Counted from the stretch's first letter, positions 1 through 7,701 are shown. The stretch is DNA of 14,975 nucleotides from Trichomonas tenax (GCA_023091735.1 JALKBU010001196.1:1-14975); one strand, 5' to 3'. Numbers and translations: made by a program. The notes: generated by a model from the sequence alone, not told the origin.

Positions 1-194
1 GAATGTAAAGGTGAAAAAAAAAAAAAAGGGGTTGATAAATGAAAAAAAAAGGGAGTCATCCCCATTATAACTTTGTTGTCGTTGATATTTTTAGTTAAGG
101 AAGAGCCCAAAAAAATACTTTTTTTTGGTGGAAACCGCCCCAAAAAAGTTAATTTTTAAAAAATTTTAAAAATAAAAAAAAATAATTGTTTTTC

Positions 195-237
<43 letters not shown>

Positions 238-240
238 GAA
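1..240. repeat. A-rich low-complexity sequence with a 35-base poly-A run
   Basis: The first 240 bases are dominated by A homopolymers, including an uninterrupted run of 35 A at 201-235 and shorter runs near 17-27, 44-50 and 174-181. No reading frame is supported. It may be genuine intergenic low complexity or a poorly resolved contig end; homopolymer lengths here should not be trusted. Confidence 0.8.
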
Positions 241-1325
241 AATTATTGGATTACATAATATGTATATCTAAATATTAGCTTTTCGTCAAAAAGTGGGAAA
301 AGAATTATGATTTTTGCATTTTAGCATGAAGCATAATGATAAGATATTACTGCATGCATGATTATATTATTTTTGCGAGTTTTCGTAAGATTCAATTTTC
401 AATTGAAAATATTGATTTATAGATGATTTGTAATATAAAAGATGACGTATTGAATTTTTTTAATCGTTTTCAAAAATATAAAAATCGAAAATAGTATTTA
501 ATATTTTGAGAATAAGAGAATCACAAAGCCAATTTTTCTCAGAAATTATTTTGTAAACTATACAAAATCATAATGTAAATTTCAGAAAAAAATCGGAACA
601 GTAGCGCTTAGAAGCACTATTTATGTGACAATATATTGATTTTTGAAATATTTGATACCTATAATTATGATGAGAAATTAGATCATTTTTAATTTGTTTT
701 CAAGTGGCCAAATTACTGAATTCAAAAAGCTTATAATGAGTCATATCCAAATATATAGAAATTTTGAGTAGTGTCCATTAAATAATATTTTTATTTAAAA
801 TATGATTTTTGTGGGCTTGAATGCTTCCTTCAAATATTGCCCTCAATATTTGTAATGCTTAAATGAGGTGATTCACAAATATTGAAGTGATTGAAGCATA
901 TTTATGAAATTAATCAAAATTGTTAAGGCCCGACTTGCATGTAAAAGTGACAATTCACTTAATTTTTTTGATGATTCTATGTGTGAGACAACATCAAAAA
1001 TTGTTAACAATCAACCTTTGCTTAAAATGATTACTATCAAATTTGGAGACTAACTGTAAAGGAAAGAGGCTTTAGTTCCTTAAATTTAAAAAAATTAGAT
1101 TTGGAATTAACATATTAAGTAGAGTTTTAGAGAGCTATGTTGCTTTATTAGCTAATAGTACATGTGTGCATGATATTACACAACATTATAGCAAATTTGA
1201 TTTCATATTAGTAAAATTAAGGAGCAAATATTAATTTTCGATTGAACAATTTAGATAAATGGTACAAGATCTACATAGGATGTATAGTAAGTTGATAAGT
1301 TATCAATTCTATTTAACAGCTTTAT
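241..1325. other. Intergenic, no convincing gene
   Basis: About 1.1 kb of AT-rich sequence with frequent stops in all frames. The only coherent stretch is an ATG-initiated frame of 49 codons at 904-1053 on the plus strand (begins MKLIKIVKARLAC). I do not recognise it, and it is too short to call a gene. No RNA gene or repeat was recognised. Confidence 0.5.
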
Positions 1326-2126
1326 TTAATTTTCATTATAATATATCTTTCCAGAGAGATATGGAACGAGATCATTATCCAACTGCATTTGAATACCAAA
1401 TTTATAATCTTTATATTTGAATTTGGCACCAATTGTTGTGATAACTTCTTTCGAAATGCAAATCTTCTGTTTGAGAGTCAAATCGTTTAAATTCTCAATT
1501 GCGCCAACAGAGAATTTGTAATTCGCCAATGAATCTTTATTATTTTGATCATAAGCAAATCCAAAACAAAGAGCAGAATTTACATTTTGCTCGAAGTCGT
1601 AGTGATACTTCTGTTTATTTTTGTCTTTGCTATGCTCAAATGAAAAATTGTGTTTTTTAAAATTAAAGTTGAATGCATATTTTGATTGATTGAATATCAA
1701 ATTTGTATTGATTCCAAGCGTTTTCTCTGATAAACATGTTTGTAATTCGAATTTTTCACGATTAATCGAAATTGGAGTCAAAGAAAAATAAATTTGACGA
1801 TTGAAAACGTTGACAGGGTATCTGAACTGAAGTCCGAGTTTGAAATCATTCTTTAAAATTTCAGCGAAAAATGAAACAATTTTTGTATTATCTCTGTGAT
1901 AAAGTTCGAGTTGTCTTCGTATTGGCAAAAGCTTCGCCCTCGTGTGGCCATCCAATGATTCATATGAAATTTCGAATTTAATTGGATCTAGTACAAAACT
2001 TAAACCAAATGGACCAATTTTATTGGATAATTCCATCCACATATTGTCCATTTGATAGAGTTTTATTTGTTTATCGTTTCCTTTCAATGTGAAACGAGTG
2101 TTTTCGATCTTTTGAGGAATCTTCAT
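1326..2126 (-). CDS. Putative organelle outer-membrane beta-barrel protein (VDAC/Tom40-like)
   Basis: A 266-residue protein starting at a true ATG and ending just after the TIYY-like segment KIYYNEN. There is no signal peptide, no hydrophobic helix and no recognisable catalytic motif. The sequence alternates short polar and aromatic/aliphatic stretches, as in membrane beta-strands (for example LGLQFRYPV, YAFNFNFKKHNFSFEH, TIGAKFKYKDYKFGIQMQL), with charged turns between them. Length, strand pattern and a final strand ending at the C-terminus fit the mitochondrial porin/Tom40 superfamily, which in trichomonads occupies the hydrogenosomal outer membrane. That assignment is inference from pattern: identity to known members is not obvious by eye. 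It stands alone, with no gene nearby on the same strand. An AACCTTTTCAA sequence lies about 70 bp upstream of the start and could be promoter, but such strings are expected by chance in AT-rich DNA. The alternative is a lineage-specific hypothetical protein. Confidence 0.5.
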   Translation of the reverse strand: MKIPQKIENTRFTLKGNDKQIKLYQMDNMWMELSNKIGPFGLSFVLDPIKFEISYESLDGHTRAKLLPIRRQLELYHRDNTKIVSFFAEILKNDFKLGLQFRYPVNVFNRQIYFSLTPISINREKFELQTCLSEKTLGINTNLIFNQSKYAFNFNFKKHNFSFEHSKDKNKQKYHYDFEQNVNSALCFGFAYDQNNKDSLANYKFSVGAIENLNDLTLKQKICISKEVITTIGAKFKYKDYKFGIQMQLDNDLVPYLSGKIYYNEN

Positions 2127-2526
2127 TTTATAAATTTAAAATAATCGTCGCTTCATGGTCACTCAATCCAAGTATAGAATAAAATTCTAAAATTGAAAAG
2201 GTTTTCCGTTCAAAGTTTACTTTAATCAAAAATACAAAATCTCAGTTTTTCAAAAAAATCTATGTTCATACACTACCTTACTGTGTTTCTTCATAAAAAT
2301 CCATGGATATGATATATTAACTATTTAATACATTAGAATATTCAAATATCGAAAATCATTCATATTTTGATTGTTTTTCATGAAATAATAGATGTAAAAT
2401 ATCAAACTATACAAGAAATATCAATATTTCGATAGTGAAACGTTGTGTTCACATTGTATAAAAAATCAGTAATGGAAGTTAATGTTAATTTTAAAAATAA
2501 AATTATTTTTTAATCCCTAAGAAAAC
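2127..2526. other. Intergenic between divergent genes
   Basis: About 400 bp of AT-rich sequence separating the minus-strand beta-barrel gene from the plus-strand KilA-N gene. It would hold both promoters. I see no further gene, repeat or RNA. Confidence 0.5.
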
Positions 2527-2757
2527 ATGTCAACAATGAACAACTCGAAGGTCATTTGTGAAGTCATCAGTGATGAGTACGAATGGATTCAAAACAACTC
2601 ACAGTTACGAATCATTCATTCTATCAAAGATGATTACTTTCAAATGCAATCAATACTTAAGGCTTGTAATGCACCAAATGATAAAAAAGCAGAAGATTGG
2701 TTCAGAAATCAATCAGCAATTGAGCTTTTGAGTGAATTTTCTCGAATAGGAGAGTAG
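2527..2757 (+). CDS. Small KilA-N domain protein, domain truncated
   Basis: A 76-residue protein with a clear ATG (a second ATG three codons on could also serve). Residues 36-70 carry the N-terminal half of a KilA-N domain: a YF.M..ILKAC core, then a lysine-rich turn and the diagnostic DWFRNQSAIELL segment, matching the DWLRNKST.ELI signature of the family. KilA-N is a DNA-binding domain of large DNA viruses and phages, and is abundant in trichomonad genomes, probably through Maverick-type elements and viral acquisition. The second half of the domain (the G.W.HP.LA region) is absent: a TAG follows at residue 77, and I found no continuation downstream in another frame. It is therefore a truncated remnant or a mini-protein. 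The gene is isolated between minus-strand genes. Confidence 0.6.
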   Translation: MSTMNNSKVICEVISDEYEWIQNNSQLRIIHSIKDDYFQMQSILKACNAPNDKKAEDWFRNQSAIELLSEFSRIGE

Positions 2758-2882
2758 ACGTATTTATTCATTACTTTCAATGCATTTGAAGCACCACACA
2801 TCATTCTTATCCTACATCTAAATAATATTTTTTATTTATTATTTTGGTGAATGATCCAAAAGGAAAATTAAGAACAAAATTT

Positions 2883-4001
2883 TTAATCTGAGCCTTTATC
2901 TGAATCGGAGCTTGAATCGGTGCTTGAATCGGAGCTTGAATCGGTGCTTGAATCGGAGCTTGAATTCGAACGAGATTGAAGCTTCATATTCTCACCGGCC
3001 TTAATTTCTTTGAGAGCCTTTCCCAACAGAGGGAGGCATTTCTCAATGATTTTATCTCTCCACATGCATTTACATTCGCAATTCAATTGTCCTGCTCCGC
3101 AACTGCAAGTAACTTCTTCCATAAATATTGCTTCAGAAACATTATGATCACTGTGGCAATCTCTTTTGCATGCTTCACAAATGTATTGGTTTTTGCCACA
3201 ACAATCATGGCATATGTAAACTTTACCTTCCGACTTTTTGTTTTTTGTTATAGTATACGAGCAGTCATTTTCCACATCGAATAAAACCATTGATTTCCCT
3301 GCTGCTAATCTTTCAAGTTTTGCAATTTGAACGTCTTGTGCAATTTTAACTAACAAAAGTTTCGTATCTGTTTCATTAAGTTCATGGATAGCTTTACCTT
3401 GAAGTTCTGTTATCTTATGAAGTGCTTTTTGTAATTTATCTTTGAGGTCGTCTATTTCTCTGACTTGATTTTCAATTGTTTCTTGAAGAAGCGCAATTGT
3501 CTTTTCAGTTTGAGCTGAAGATAATGATGATTTTTGAAGTTTTTGAAGTTCTTCATCTTTACTTTGAATAGTGCTTGAAAGCTGCTCAACTTTTTGCTTC
3601 ATCGAAATAAAGAGTACGCCAGCTTTTTCTGTTTTTTCTTCGTAATTTGTTATTGTCTCTTCCAGATAATCCACGTATTCAATGACAGAACGGAGGAGAT
3701 TTAAGTGAAGGTTCTTCCTTACAGCCTTCAAAAGGTCAATAATATCATTAGTCGTAGATTGACAGTCAATTTTCATCTTTTTCGCCAGATCATATAGATC
3801 AGTGACACCCAATGATTGACGTCCAAGTTCAAGTAGTGAAATGTAATGCTTAATGTCAACTGTGGCGGATTCGAGAATTTGTTTCAAGGATTTTTGGTCA
3901 AAACGTTCGAAAAGAGTGTTGTCATCAATGAAGTCGTTTATGCGTTGCGCAGTTTCTTTATAATCTATGTAAAATTCATTAACTTTTGCTCTTTTTGTCA
4001 T
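2883..4001 (-). CDS. Coiled-coil protein with C-terminal UBR-box-like zinc finger (copy 1)
   Basis: 372 residues from the ATG at 4001; the open frame runs on upstream only through a TTG, and the paralogue at 5152-6156 begins at the matching position. Residues 1-115 are an alpha-helical domain, strongly conserved in the paralogue (LFERFDQKSLK, ATVDIKHYISLLELG), of a type common at the N-terminus of trichomonad coiled-coil and ankyrin proteins. Residues 115-235 are a heptad-rich coiled coil. Residues 247-312 hold C247, C264, C267, C268, C275, C278, C282, H283, H286, C299, C301, C308, C310 and C312, in the order seen in UBR boxes (Y.C..C, ICE.C...CH..H, C.CG, C.C), the N-degron-binding zinc finger of UBR-type ubiquitin ligases. 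The tail, residues 344-372, is a Ser/Asp repeat absent from the paralogue. No RING or HECT domain is visible, so it would be an adaptor or reader rather than a complete ligase. Confidence 0.75.
   Translation of the reverse strand: MTKRAKVNEFYIDYKETAQRINDFIDDNTLFERFDQKSLKQILESATVDIKHYISLLELGRQSLGVTDLYDLAKKMKIDCQSTTNDIIDLLKAVRKNLHLNLLRSVIEYVDYLEETITNYEEKTEKAGVLFISMKQKVEQLSSTIQSKDEELQKLQKSSLSSAQTEKTIALLQETIENQVREIDDLKDKLQKALHKITELQGKAIHELNETDTKLLLVKIAQDVQIAKLERLAAGKSMVLFDVENDCSYTITKNKKSEGKVYICHDCCGKNQYICEACKRDCHSDHNVSEAIFMEEVTCSCGAGQLNCECKCMWRDKIIEKCLPLLGKALKEIKAGENMKLQSRSNSSSDSSTDSSSDSSTDSSSDSDKGSD
2902..2967 (-). repeat. 12-bp tandem repeat encoding the Ser/Asp tail
   Basis: Five perfect-length 12-bp units alternate GAATCGGAGCTT and GAATCGGTGCTT, which makes a 24-bp higher-order period, followed by a partial unit. 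On the coding (minus) strand they give alternating SSSD and SSTD steps at the extreme C-terminus of the UBR-box protein. Unit number is likely to vary between strains. The acidic serine pattern would suit casein-kinase-type phosphorylation (inference). Confidence 0.9.
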
Positions 4002-4156
4002 CACCTTAAATGTTGGCTTTTTTCTCAAAAATTATTTTTGCTTTATTTCTTTATGTCTATTCATGCATTCATTAACATACTCCAAAATCACAGTAAAAAA
4101 TTTGCGACTTATTGTATTTTGATTTTGTTTGTAAAATTACTTTACATGACAATTTT
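4002..4156 (-). promoter_or_regulatory. Upstream region of copy 1, conserved with copy 2
   Basis: The sequence upstream of the copy 1 start is recognisably the same as that upstream of copy 2 (6157-6305). The first ~50 bp next to the ATG are almost identical (contains GCCAACATTTAAG), and a 33-bp block at 4124-4156 is identical to 6273-6305. The similarity stops at 4156, a few bases before the palindromic element begins. This should hold the promoter and 5' leader of the gene; no defined motif was assigned. Confidence 0.55.
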
Positions 4157-4293
4157 AAACAAAAACCGTCGTATACTATTCCTTGAACAAAAAGTGACGT
4201 TTTACATGTCAAATTTGATGTATGAATCTGACATATAATAAAAAGGGTGTGACTCCAAAAGTGACTTCACGAAAAAATAATTGCGACTATTTT

Positions 4294-4474
4294 AAAGACA
4301 GTATGAGGATGGGTCCCCATGGTGTCTTTGAGATAGTTGCATCTAGTTTTTGCTACTCCAAGACGAAAGCGGAATTTCAATAATTTAGCCGATTTCGTCC
4401 TGAACGAGTTTGTAGGCATTCTTTGCACCAAATCAGACCAGATGTTAGCATTTCAGGTGTGTTCTGGTGCAAAG
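4294..4474 (+). repeat. Inner inverted-repeat arm, left (181 bp)
   Basis: Reverse complement of 4744-4924, with a single mismatch seen by eye (G at 4466). It begins AAAGACAGTATGAGGATGGG and ends GGTGCAAAG. Coordinates pair as position x with 9218 minus x. Confidence 0.9.
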
Positions 4475-4729
4475 TTTGAATATTTGTATCAATTTTCAAA
4501 AGTTGTCTGTGAAGTGAGGAGATAATGTGTATTTAAAGCATGCGTGTTTTCGGTTATATTTATCATATTAAATTTTCTTACAAAGAGATTTTGAAAGTGA
4601 TATTTGAAATTAAAGAAATATTGAATAAAAATGAATTATAACTAAATATGTGTCATTTTAATTAACCAAGGTCATCATTAATGCGATTTTAACAGGATAT
4701 TAATTTTTACAATTACTTTAAAAAAATAA

Positions 4730-4811
4730 AGTTTGTAGGCATCCTTTGCACAAGAACACACCTGAAATGCTAACATCTGGTCTGATTTGGTGCAAAGAAT
4801 GCCTACAAACT
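4730..4811. repeat. Nested hairpin in the right arm
   Basis: 4730-4751 and 4790-4811 are inverted repeats of 22 bp with one mismatch (AGTTTGTAGGCAT.CTTTGCAC), separated by a 38-bp loop. In the left arm only the last 8 bp of this stem (GTGCAAAG) survive before the centre begins, so the two arms differ in how far the small hairpin extends. Confidence 0.8.
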
Positions 4812-4924
4812 CGTTCAGGACGAAATCGGCTAAATTATTGAAATTCCGCTTTCGTCTTGGAGTAGCAAAAACTAGATGCAACTATCTCAAAGACACCATG
4901 GGGACCCATCCTCATACTGTCTTT
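4744..4924 (-). repeat. Inner inverted-repeat arm, right (181 bp)
   Basis: Reverse complement of 4294-4474. Near-identity here against visible divergence of the outer arms implies recent copying or gene conversion of this segment. Confidence 0.9.
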
Positions 4925-5151
4925 GAGATAGCCACAGTCTCTCTTGACTTCGCTCTTGTCGGAAAAAGGCAAAATCAGATTTGTCACTTTTATGATTGAG
5001 ACCCTACCTCTCTAATTTTAAAACCTCACTTTACATGTTAAATCTGACATGTAAAATATCACTTTTCGTTTAACCGATTATTATACGATACAATATTTTG
5101 AAATTTCTAATAGTTATATAAAAAAATTTCATGTTTACAACCTTTCGTAAT

Positions 5152-6156
5152 TTATATATCAATTGAAACTAAATCTTCAAGCAATTGGTCATAGTCCTTT
5201 ATTATATAATTGTCCCTACTCATGCACTGACATTGGCAATTTAGATCACCACATCCACAATCGCAATATGCTCCATCTGAGTGATATCCTTGAGAAACAT
5301 TATGACCGCGATGACATTTAAGCATACAAGCTTCGCAGATGCATTGATTTTTGCCACAGCAATCATTACAAAAATAAATTGTGCATGGGGCATAAAATTT
5401 GCTGGTGAGAGTAAATGTGCAATCCCTTTTCTTATCGAATTTTACCATTTCTTTTGCTTGAATTGTATCTTTCAGATTTGAAATTTTTACCACTTGCAAA
5501 ATAACATCTGCTAGAATATCAATTTCCTCATCTACATCCAAGTCTTTGTGATTTTCCAAGTCTTCTATTTTCTTCAAGGCTTTTTCGAGTGATTCTTTCA
5601 AATTGTTAATTTCATCAAATTGTTCATTAACTTTTTGTTTAAGTGAAGCGATCTCACCTTCTTTATTTGCTGTCTTAATAATTCTGGCCTGCAGAGAAGC
5701 CAGTTCTGAATCTTTGCTTTGAATCATTGTTGAAAGTTCGTTAACACGTTTCTTCATATTGAGCGCTCTTTGTTGAGCTTTTTCTTTACGTTGTTCGTAA
5801 CGATCGATTGTGTCTTCCATATCTTCTATGTGTTCTATGACGACACGAAGGATGTTGAGATGCAATGCTTTCCTCATTTCCACCAAAAGATCGAGCATAT
5901 CATCATTTGAATATAATTCATCAATTTTTATTCTCTTTGTGACATCAAACAGCTCAGTGACACTTAATGATTCATGACCAAGTTTGAGAAGAGAAATATA
6001 GTGCTTAATATCAACTGTGGCACAATCAAGAACTTTTTTCAAGTCTTTCATGTCGAAACATTCAAAAAGAGTACCATTTTCAATGAATGTGTTTATGTTT
6101 TTTGCGGTTTCTTCATAATCCATGCTAAGTTCATATTCTTTCACTCTTCTTTCCAT
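5152..6156 (-). CDS. Coiled-coil protein with C-terminal UBR-box-like zinc finger (copy 2)
   Basis: 334 residues from the ATG at 6156; a second ATG in frame upstream is not present, only TTG. It is co-linear with copy 1: an N-terminal helical domain at 1-115 (FECFDMKDLK, ATVDIKHYISLLKLG), a coiled coil at about 115-205, and a Cys/His module at 246-311. That module has C246, C263, C266, C267, C274, C277, C281, H282, H285, C298, C300, C302, C307, C309 and C311. The C.CG step here is YCDCGCGD, very close to the FCDCGD core of canonical UBR boxes, which strengthens that assignment. It lacks the Ser/Asp repeat tail of copy 1 and ends soon after the zinc module. It is divergently transcribed from the F5/8C gene at 6330, with 173 bp between the two starts. 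Probable role: intracellular adaptor in N-degron or other ubiquitin-linked recognition (inference); function untested. Confidence 0.75.
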   Translation of the reverse strand: MERRVKEYELSMDYEETAKNINTFIENGTLFECFDMKDLKKVLDCATVDIKHYISLLKLGHESLSVTELFDVTKRIKIDELYSNDDMLDLLVEMRKALHLNILRVVIEHIEDMEDTIDRYEQRKEKAQQRALNMKKRVNELSTMIQSKDSELASLQARIIKTANKEGEIASLKQKVNEQFDEINNLKESLEKALKKIEDLENHKDLDVDEEIDILADVILQVVKISNLKDTIQAKEMVKFDKKRDCTFTLTSKFYAPCTIYFCNDCCGKNQCICEACMLKCHRGHNVSQGYHSDGAYCDCGCGDLNCQCQCMSRDNYIIKDYDQLLEDLVSIDI

Positions 6157-6329
6157 CAACTTAAATGTTGGCTTTTTTTCTCAAAATTATTTTTGCTTTA
6201 TTTCTTTATATTCAATCTTATATTTATTAGCAGACCCCAAATTCATAATAAAAAATATGTGACTCATTTTGATTTGTTTGTAAAATTACTTTACATGACA
6301 ATTTTTGATTTAACCTTTTAAAAGTGTCA
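6157..6329. promoter_or_regulatory. Compact bidirectional intergenic promoter region
   Basis: A 173-bp region between divergent start codons must drive both the minus-strand UBR-box gene and the plus-strand F5/8C gene. On the plus side it ends AACCTTTTAAAAGTGTCA immediately before ATG. CTTTTAAAAG is a perfect palindrome and so reads identically on both strands. The half nearest copy 2 is shared with the copy 1 upstream region. Confidence 0.5.
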
Positions 6330-6989
6330 ATGTTATTTATTATTTTTTCTCTTTCTTTCAGTGCTGAAACAAACGGAATATTCAGTAAACATTTTAATGA
6401 TAAAATAATCGTTTTAAATGTTAGTGGATCATCTAAACAGGATATTAATGGTTCATTACAACTAACAAAGCCTGAATATGCAATTTATCCTTGGGACAAA
6501 CATTACGATTGGTGTTCAAATTGTGCAAGGTCATATGATGAACACCCTTGGATAGCATTTTCTCTTGAAAAACGAAAAATCAAATTAAATGGATATTTCG
6601 TTCGTTCCGGTTGTTGTTATGAAGATGGATGCTGTTGCGATGATGCATATTACTGCGTCGAATGCTGTCTATATAGCTGGTCACTTCAGATATCCGATGA
6701 CAACAAGACATGGACTGAAGTACATCGCATAGAAAGAGACGATTCCATGAGAAGGTGCAAAGAGAAAACATTCAAATTTGATAAAGATTACTTAACGAGA
6801 TATGTTAGATTGATCCAAAATGAACCATGCCCCCGAGCTCCGCCATGTATCGCCCTTAACAAGTTTGAATTATTTGGTGAAGTTATTGGTGAAGATATTT
6901 CTGATGTTGATTATTCGCCATATCACGACGATGATGAAGATGTAAGTATTATCGGCCACATCTCTAAAAGTGGTAGGATAATCGAATAA
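6330..6989 (+). CDS. Secreted cysteine-rich F5/8 type C (discoidin-like) protein, paralogue A
   Basis: 219 residues from the ATG at 6330; the frame extends upstream only to a GTG, and the short leader fits trichomonad genes. Residues 1-12 form a short hydrophobic signal-like segment (MLFIIFSLSFSA). Residues 27-186 match the F5/8C/discoidin fold: SGSS near the start, HPWIAFSL, IKLNGYFVR, YSWSLQISDDNKTW, YVRLIQNE and a closing FELFGEV. The family binds glycans or phospholipids outside the cell. Unusually, the domain carries 13 cysteines (62, 65, 95, 96, 101-103, 109, 112, 113, 143, 167, 173), including a GCC...CCC...C..CC cluster inserted before the YSWSL strand. After a variable linker, the tail YHDDDEDVSIIGHISKSG is conserved in all intact paralogues. 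No transmembrane helix follows. It heads a tandem pair with 7039-7701. Confidence 0.8.
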   Translation: MLFIIFSLSFSAETNGIFSKHFNDKIIVLNVSGSSKQDINGSLQLTKPEYAIYPWDKHYDWCSNCARSYDEHPWIAFSLEKRKIKLNGYFVRSGCCYEDGCCCDDAYYCVECCLYSWSLQISDDNKTWTEVHRIERDDSMRRCKEKTFKFDKDYLTRYVRLIQNEPCPRAPPCIALNKFELFGEVIGEDISDVDYSPYHDDDEDVSIIGHISKSGRIIE

Positions 6990-7018
6990 AAATTTTTGAT
7001 TTGATTCTTGAATAAAAT

Positions 7019-7036
7019 AACCTTTCAAAAGTGACA
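7019..7036 (+). promoter_or_regulatory. Candidate core-promoter motif of paralogue B
   Basis: AACCTTTCAAAAGTGACA ends two bases before the ATG at 7039 and sits in the 49-bp gap after paralogue A. It closely matches the motif before paralogue A (6312-6329) and one upstream of the BspA-like gene. It resembles the CCTTT-type (M5) start-site motif that I recall being described for T. vaginalis. Confidence 0.5.
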
Positions 7037-7038
7037 AA

Positions 7039-7701
7039 ATGTTTTTTGGGTTAACATATTCTTTGTCTATGCAGACAGATGGAATTTTCAATAAACATTA
7101 TAACGACAAAATCATTATTATTGATGCCAGTGGTTCGTCAAAACAGGACATAAATGGATCAATGCAACTAACAAAACCTGAATATGCTATTTATCCATGG
7201 AATAAACATTATGACTGGTGCTCTAATTGTGCAAGATCTTACGATGAGCATCCTTGGATAACATTTTCCCTTGATAAGCGAAAAATCAAATTAAATGGAT
7301 ATTTCGTTCGCACCGGGTGCTGCTACAAGCACGCATGTTGCTGCGATGACGGATCATTTTATTGTGTTGATTGTTGTCTATACAGTTGGTCATTAGAAGT
7401 TTCCAATGATAATAAAACATGGACAGAAGTTCATCGTGTTGACAAAGATGATTCAATGAGAAGATGCAAAGAAAAAACATTCAAACTTGATAAAGAATAT
7501 ATAACAAAGTATGTTAGATTAGTCCAGAACGAACCATGCCCTGGGGATCCACCATGTATTGCAATCAATAAATTTGATTTATTTGGTGAAGTCATCAATG
7601 ATGAATTTCTTGGTGAAGACTTTATGTCTTATCATGACGATGATGAGGATGTTAGTATTATTGGACATATCTCAAAGAATGGGGGAATTCTTCCAAATTA
7701 A
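7039..7701 (+). CDS. Secreted cysteine-rich F5/8 type C (discoidin-like) protein, paralogue B
   Basis: 220 residues from an unambiguous ATG. It is a close paralogue of the upstream gene, aligned without gaps over most of its length, with the same 13-cysteine layout (61, 64, 94, 95, 100-102, 109, 112, 113, 143, 167, 173). Landmarks are IYPWNKHYDWCSNC, HPWITFSL, IKLNGYFVRTGCC, CCLYSWSLEVSNDNKTW, YVRLVQNEPCPGDPPC and FDLFGEV, then the conserved tail YHDDDEDVSIIGHISKNG. The first ten residues are less hydrophobic than in A (MFFGLTYSLS), so secretion is less certain from sequence. It lies 49 bp downstream of A, with its own candidate promoter motif in that gap. Substitutions against A are scattered while all cysteines are kept, which suggests both are functional. 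Same inferred role: extracellular or surface ligand binding. Confidence 0.8.
   Translation: MFFGLTYSLSMQTDGIFNKHYNDKIIIIDASGSSKQDINGSMQLTKPEYAIYPWNKHYDWCSNCARSYDEHPWITFSLDKRKIKLNGYFVRTGCCYKHACCCDDGSFYCVDCCLYSWSLEVSNDNKTWTEVHRVDKDDSMRRCKEKTFKLDKEYITKYVRLVQNEPCPGDPPCIAINKFDLFGEVINDEFLGEDFMSYHDDDEDVSIIGHISKNGGILPN

Larger units (their letters stand above)
4169..5089. mobile_element. Palindromic (fold-back/MITE-like) element, about 920 bp
   Basis: The two halves are inverted copies of each other around a 269-bp unique centre (4475-4743). The outer arms are diverged but alignable: both ends begin TCGTATA read inward, and then share AAAAGTGA followed by TTTTACATGTCA and ATTT. The inner arms (4294-4474 and 4744-4924) are nearly identical. 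The centre has no gene, and the open frames in the arms (about 60-70 codons) lack ATG starts or recognisable domains. No obvious target-site duplication was seen, so the exact ends and superfamily are unknown. A non-autonomous element mobilised in trans is the simplest reading. Confidence 0.6.

Noticed and set aside
1..240. Poly-A stretch as a retrotransposon or processed-gene tail
   Set aside because: No adjoining retroelement or coding sequence on either side; simple low complexity or a contig-end artefact explains it better.
2976..4238. Plus-strand open frames opposite the first UBR-box gene
   Set aside because: Antisense shadows of a well-supported minus-strand gene; Cys/Phe-rich translations arise from the complementary strand.
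4337..4999. Open frames of about 60-70 codons in the palindrome arms (both strands)
   Set aside because: They exist twice only because the arms are inverted copies. At least the arm frame read in both directions starts at TTG, no domain is recognisable, and the two versions diverge as soon as the repeat ends.
6466..6480. ACTAACAAAG resembling the trichomonad intron 3' signal (ACTAACACACAG)
   Set aside because: It lies inside the conserved QLTKPEY coding motif of the F5/8C protein, and no matching 5' splice site was seen. The other look-alike near 12537 (ACTAACTCAC) also lacks the terminal CAG.
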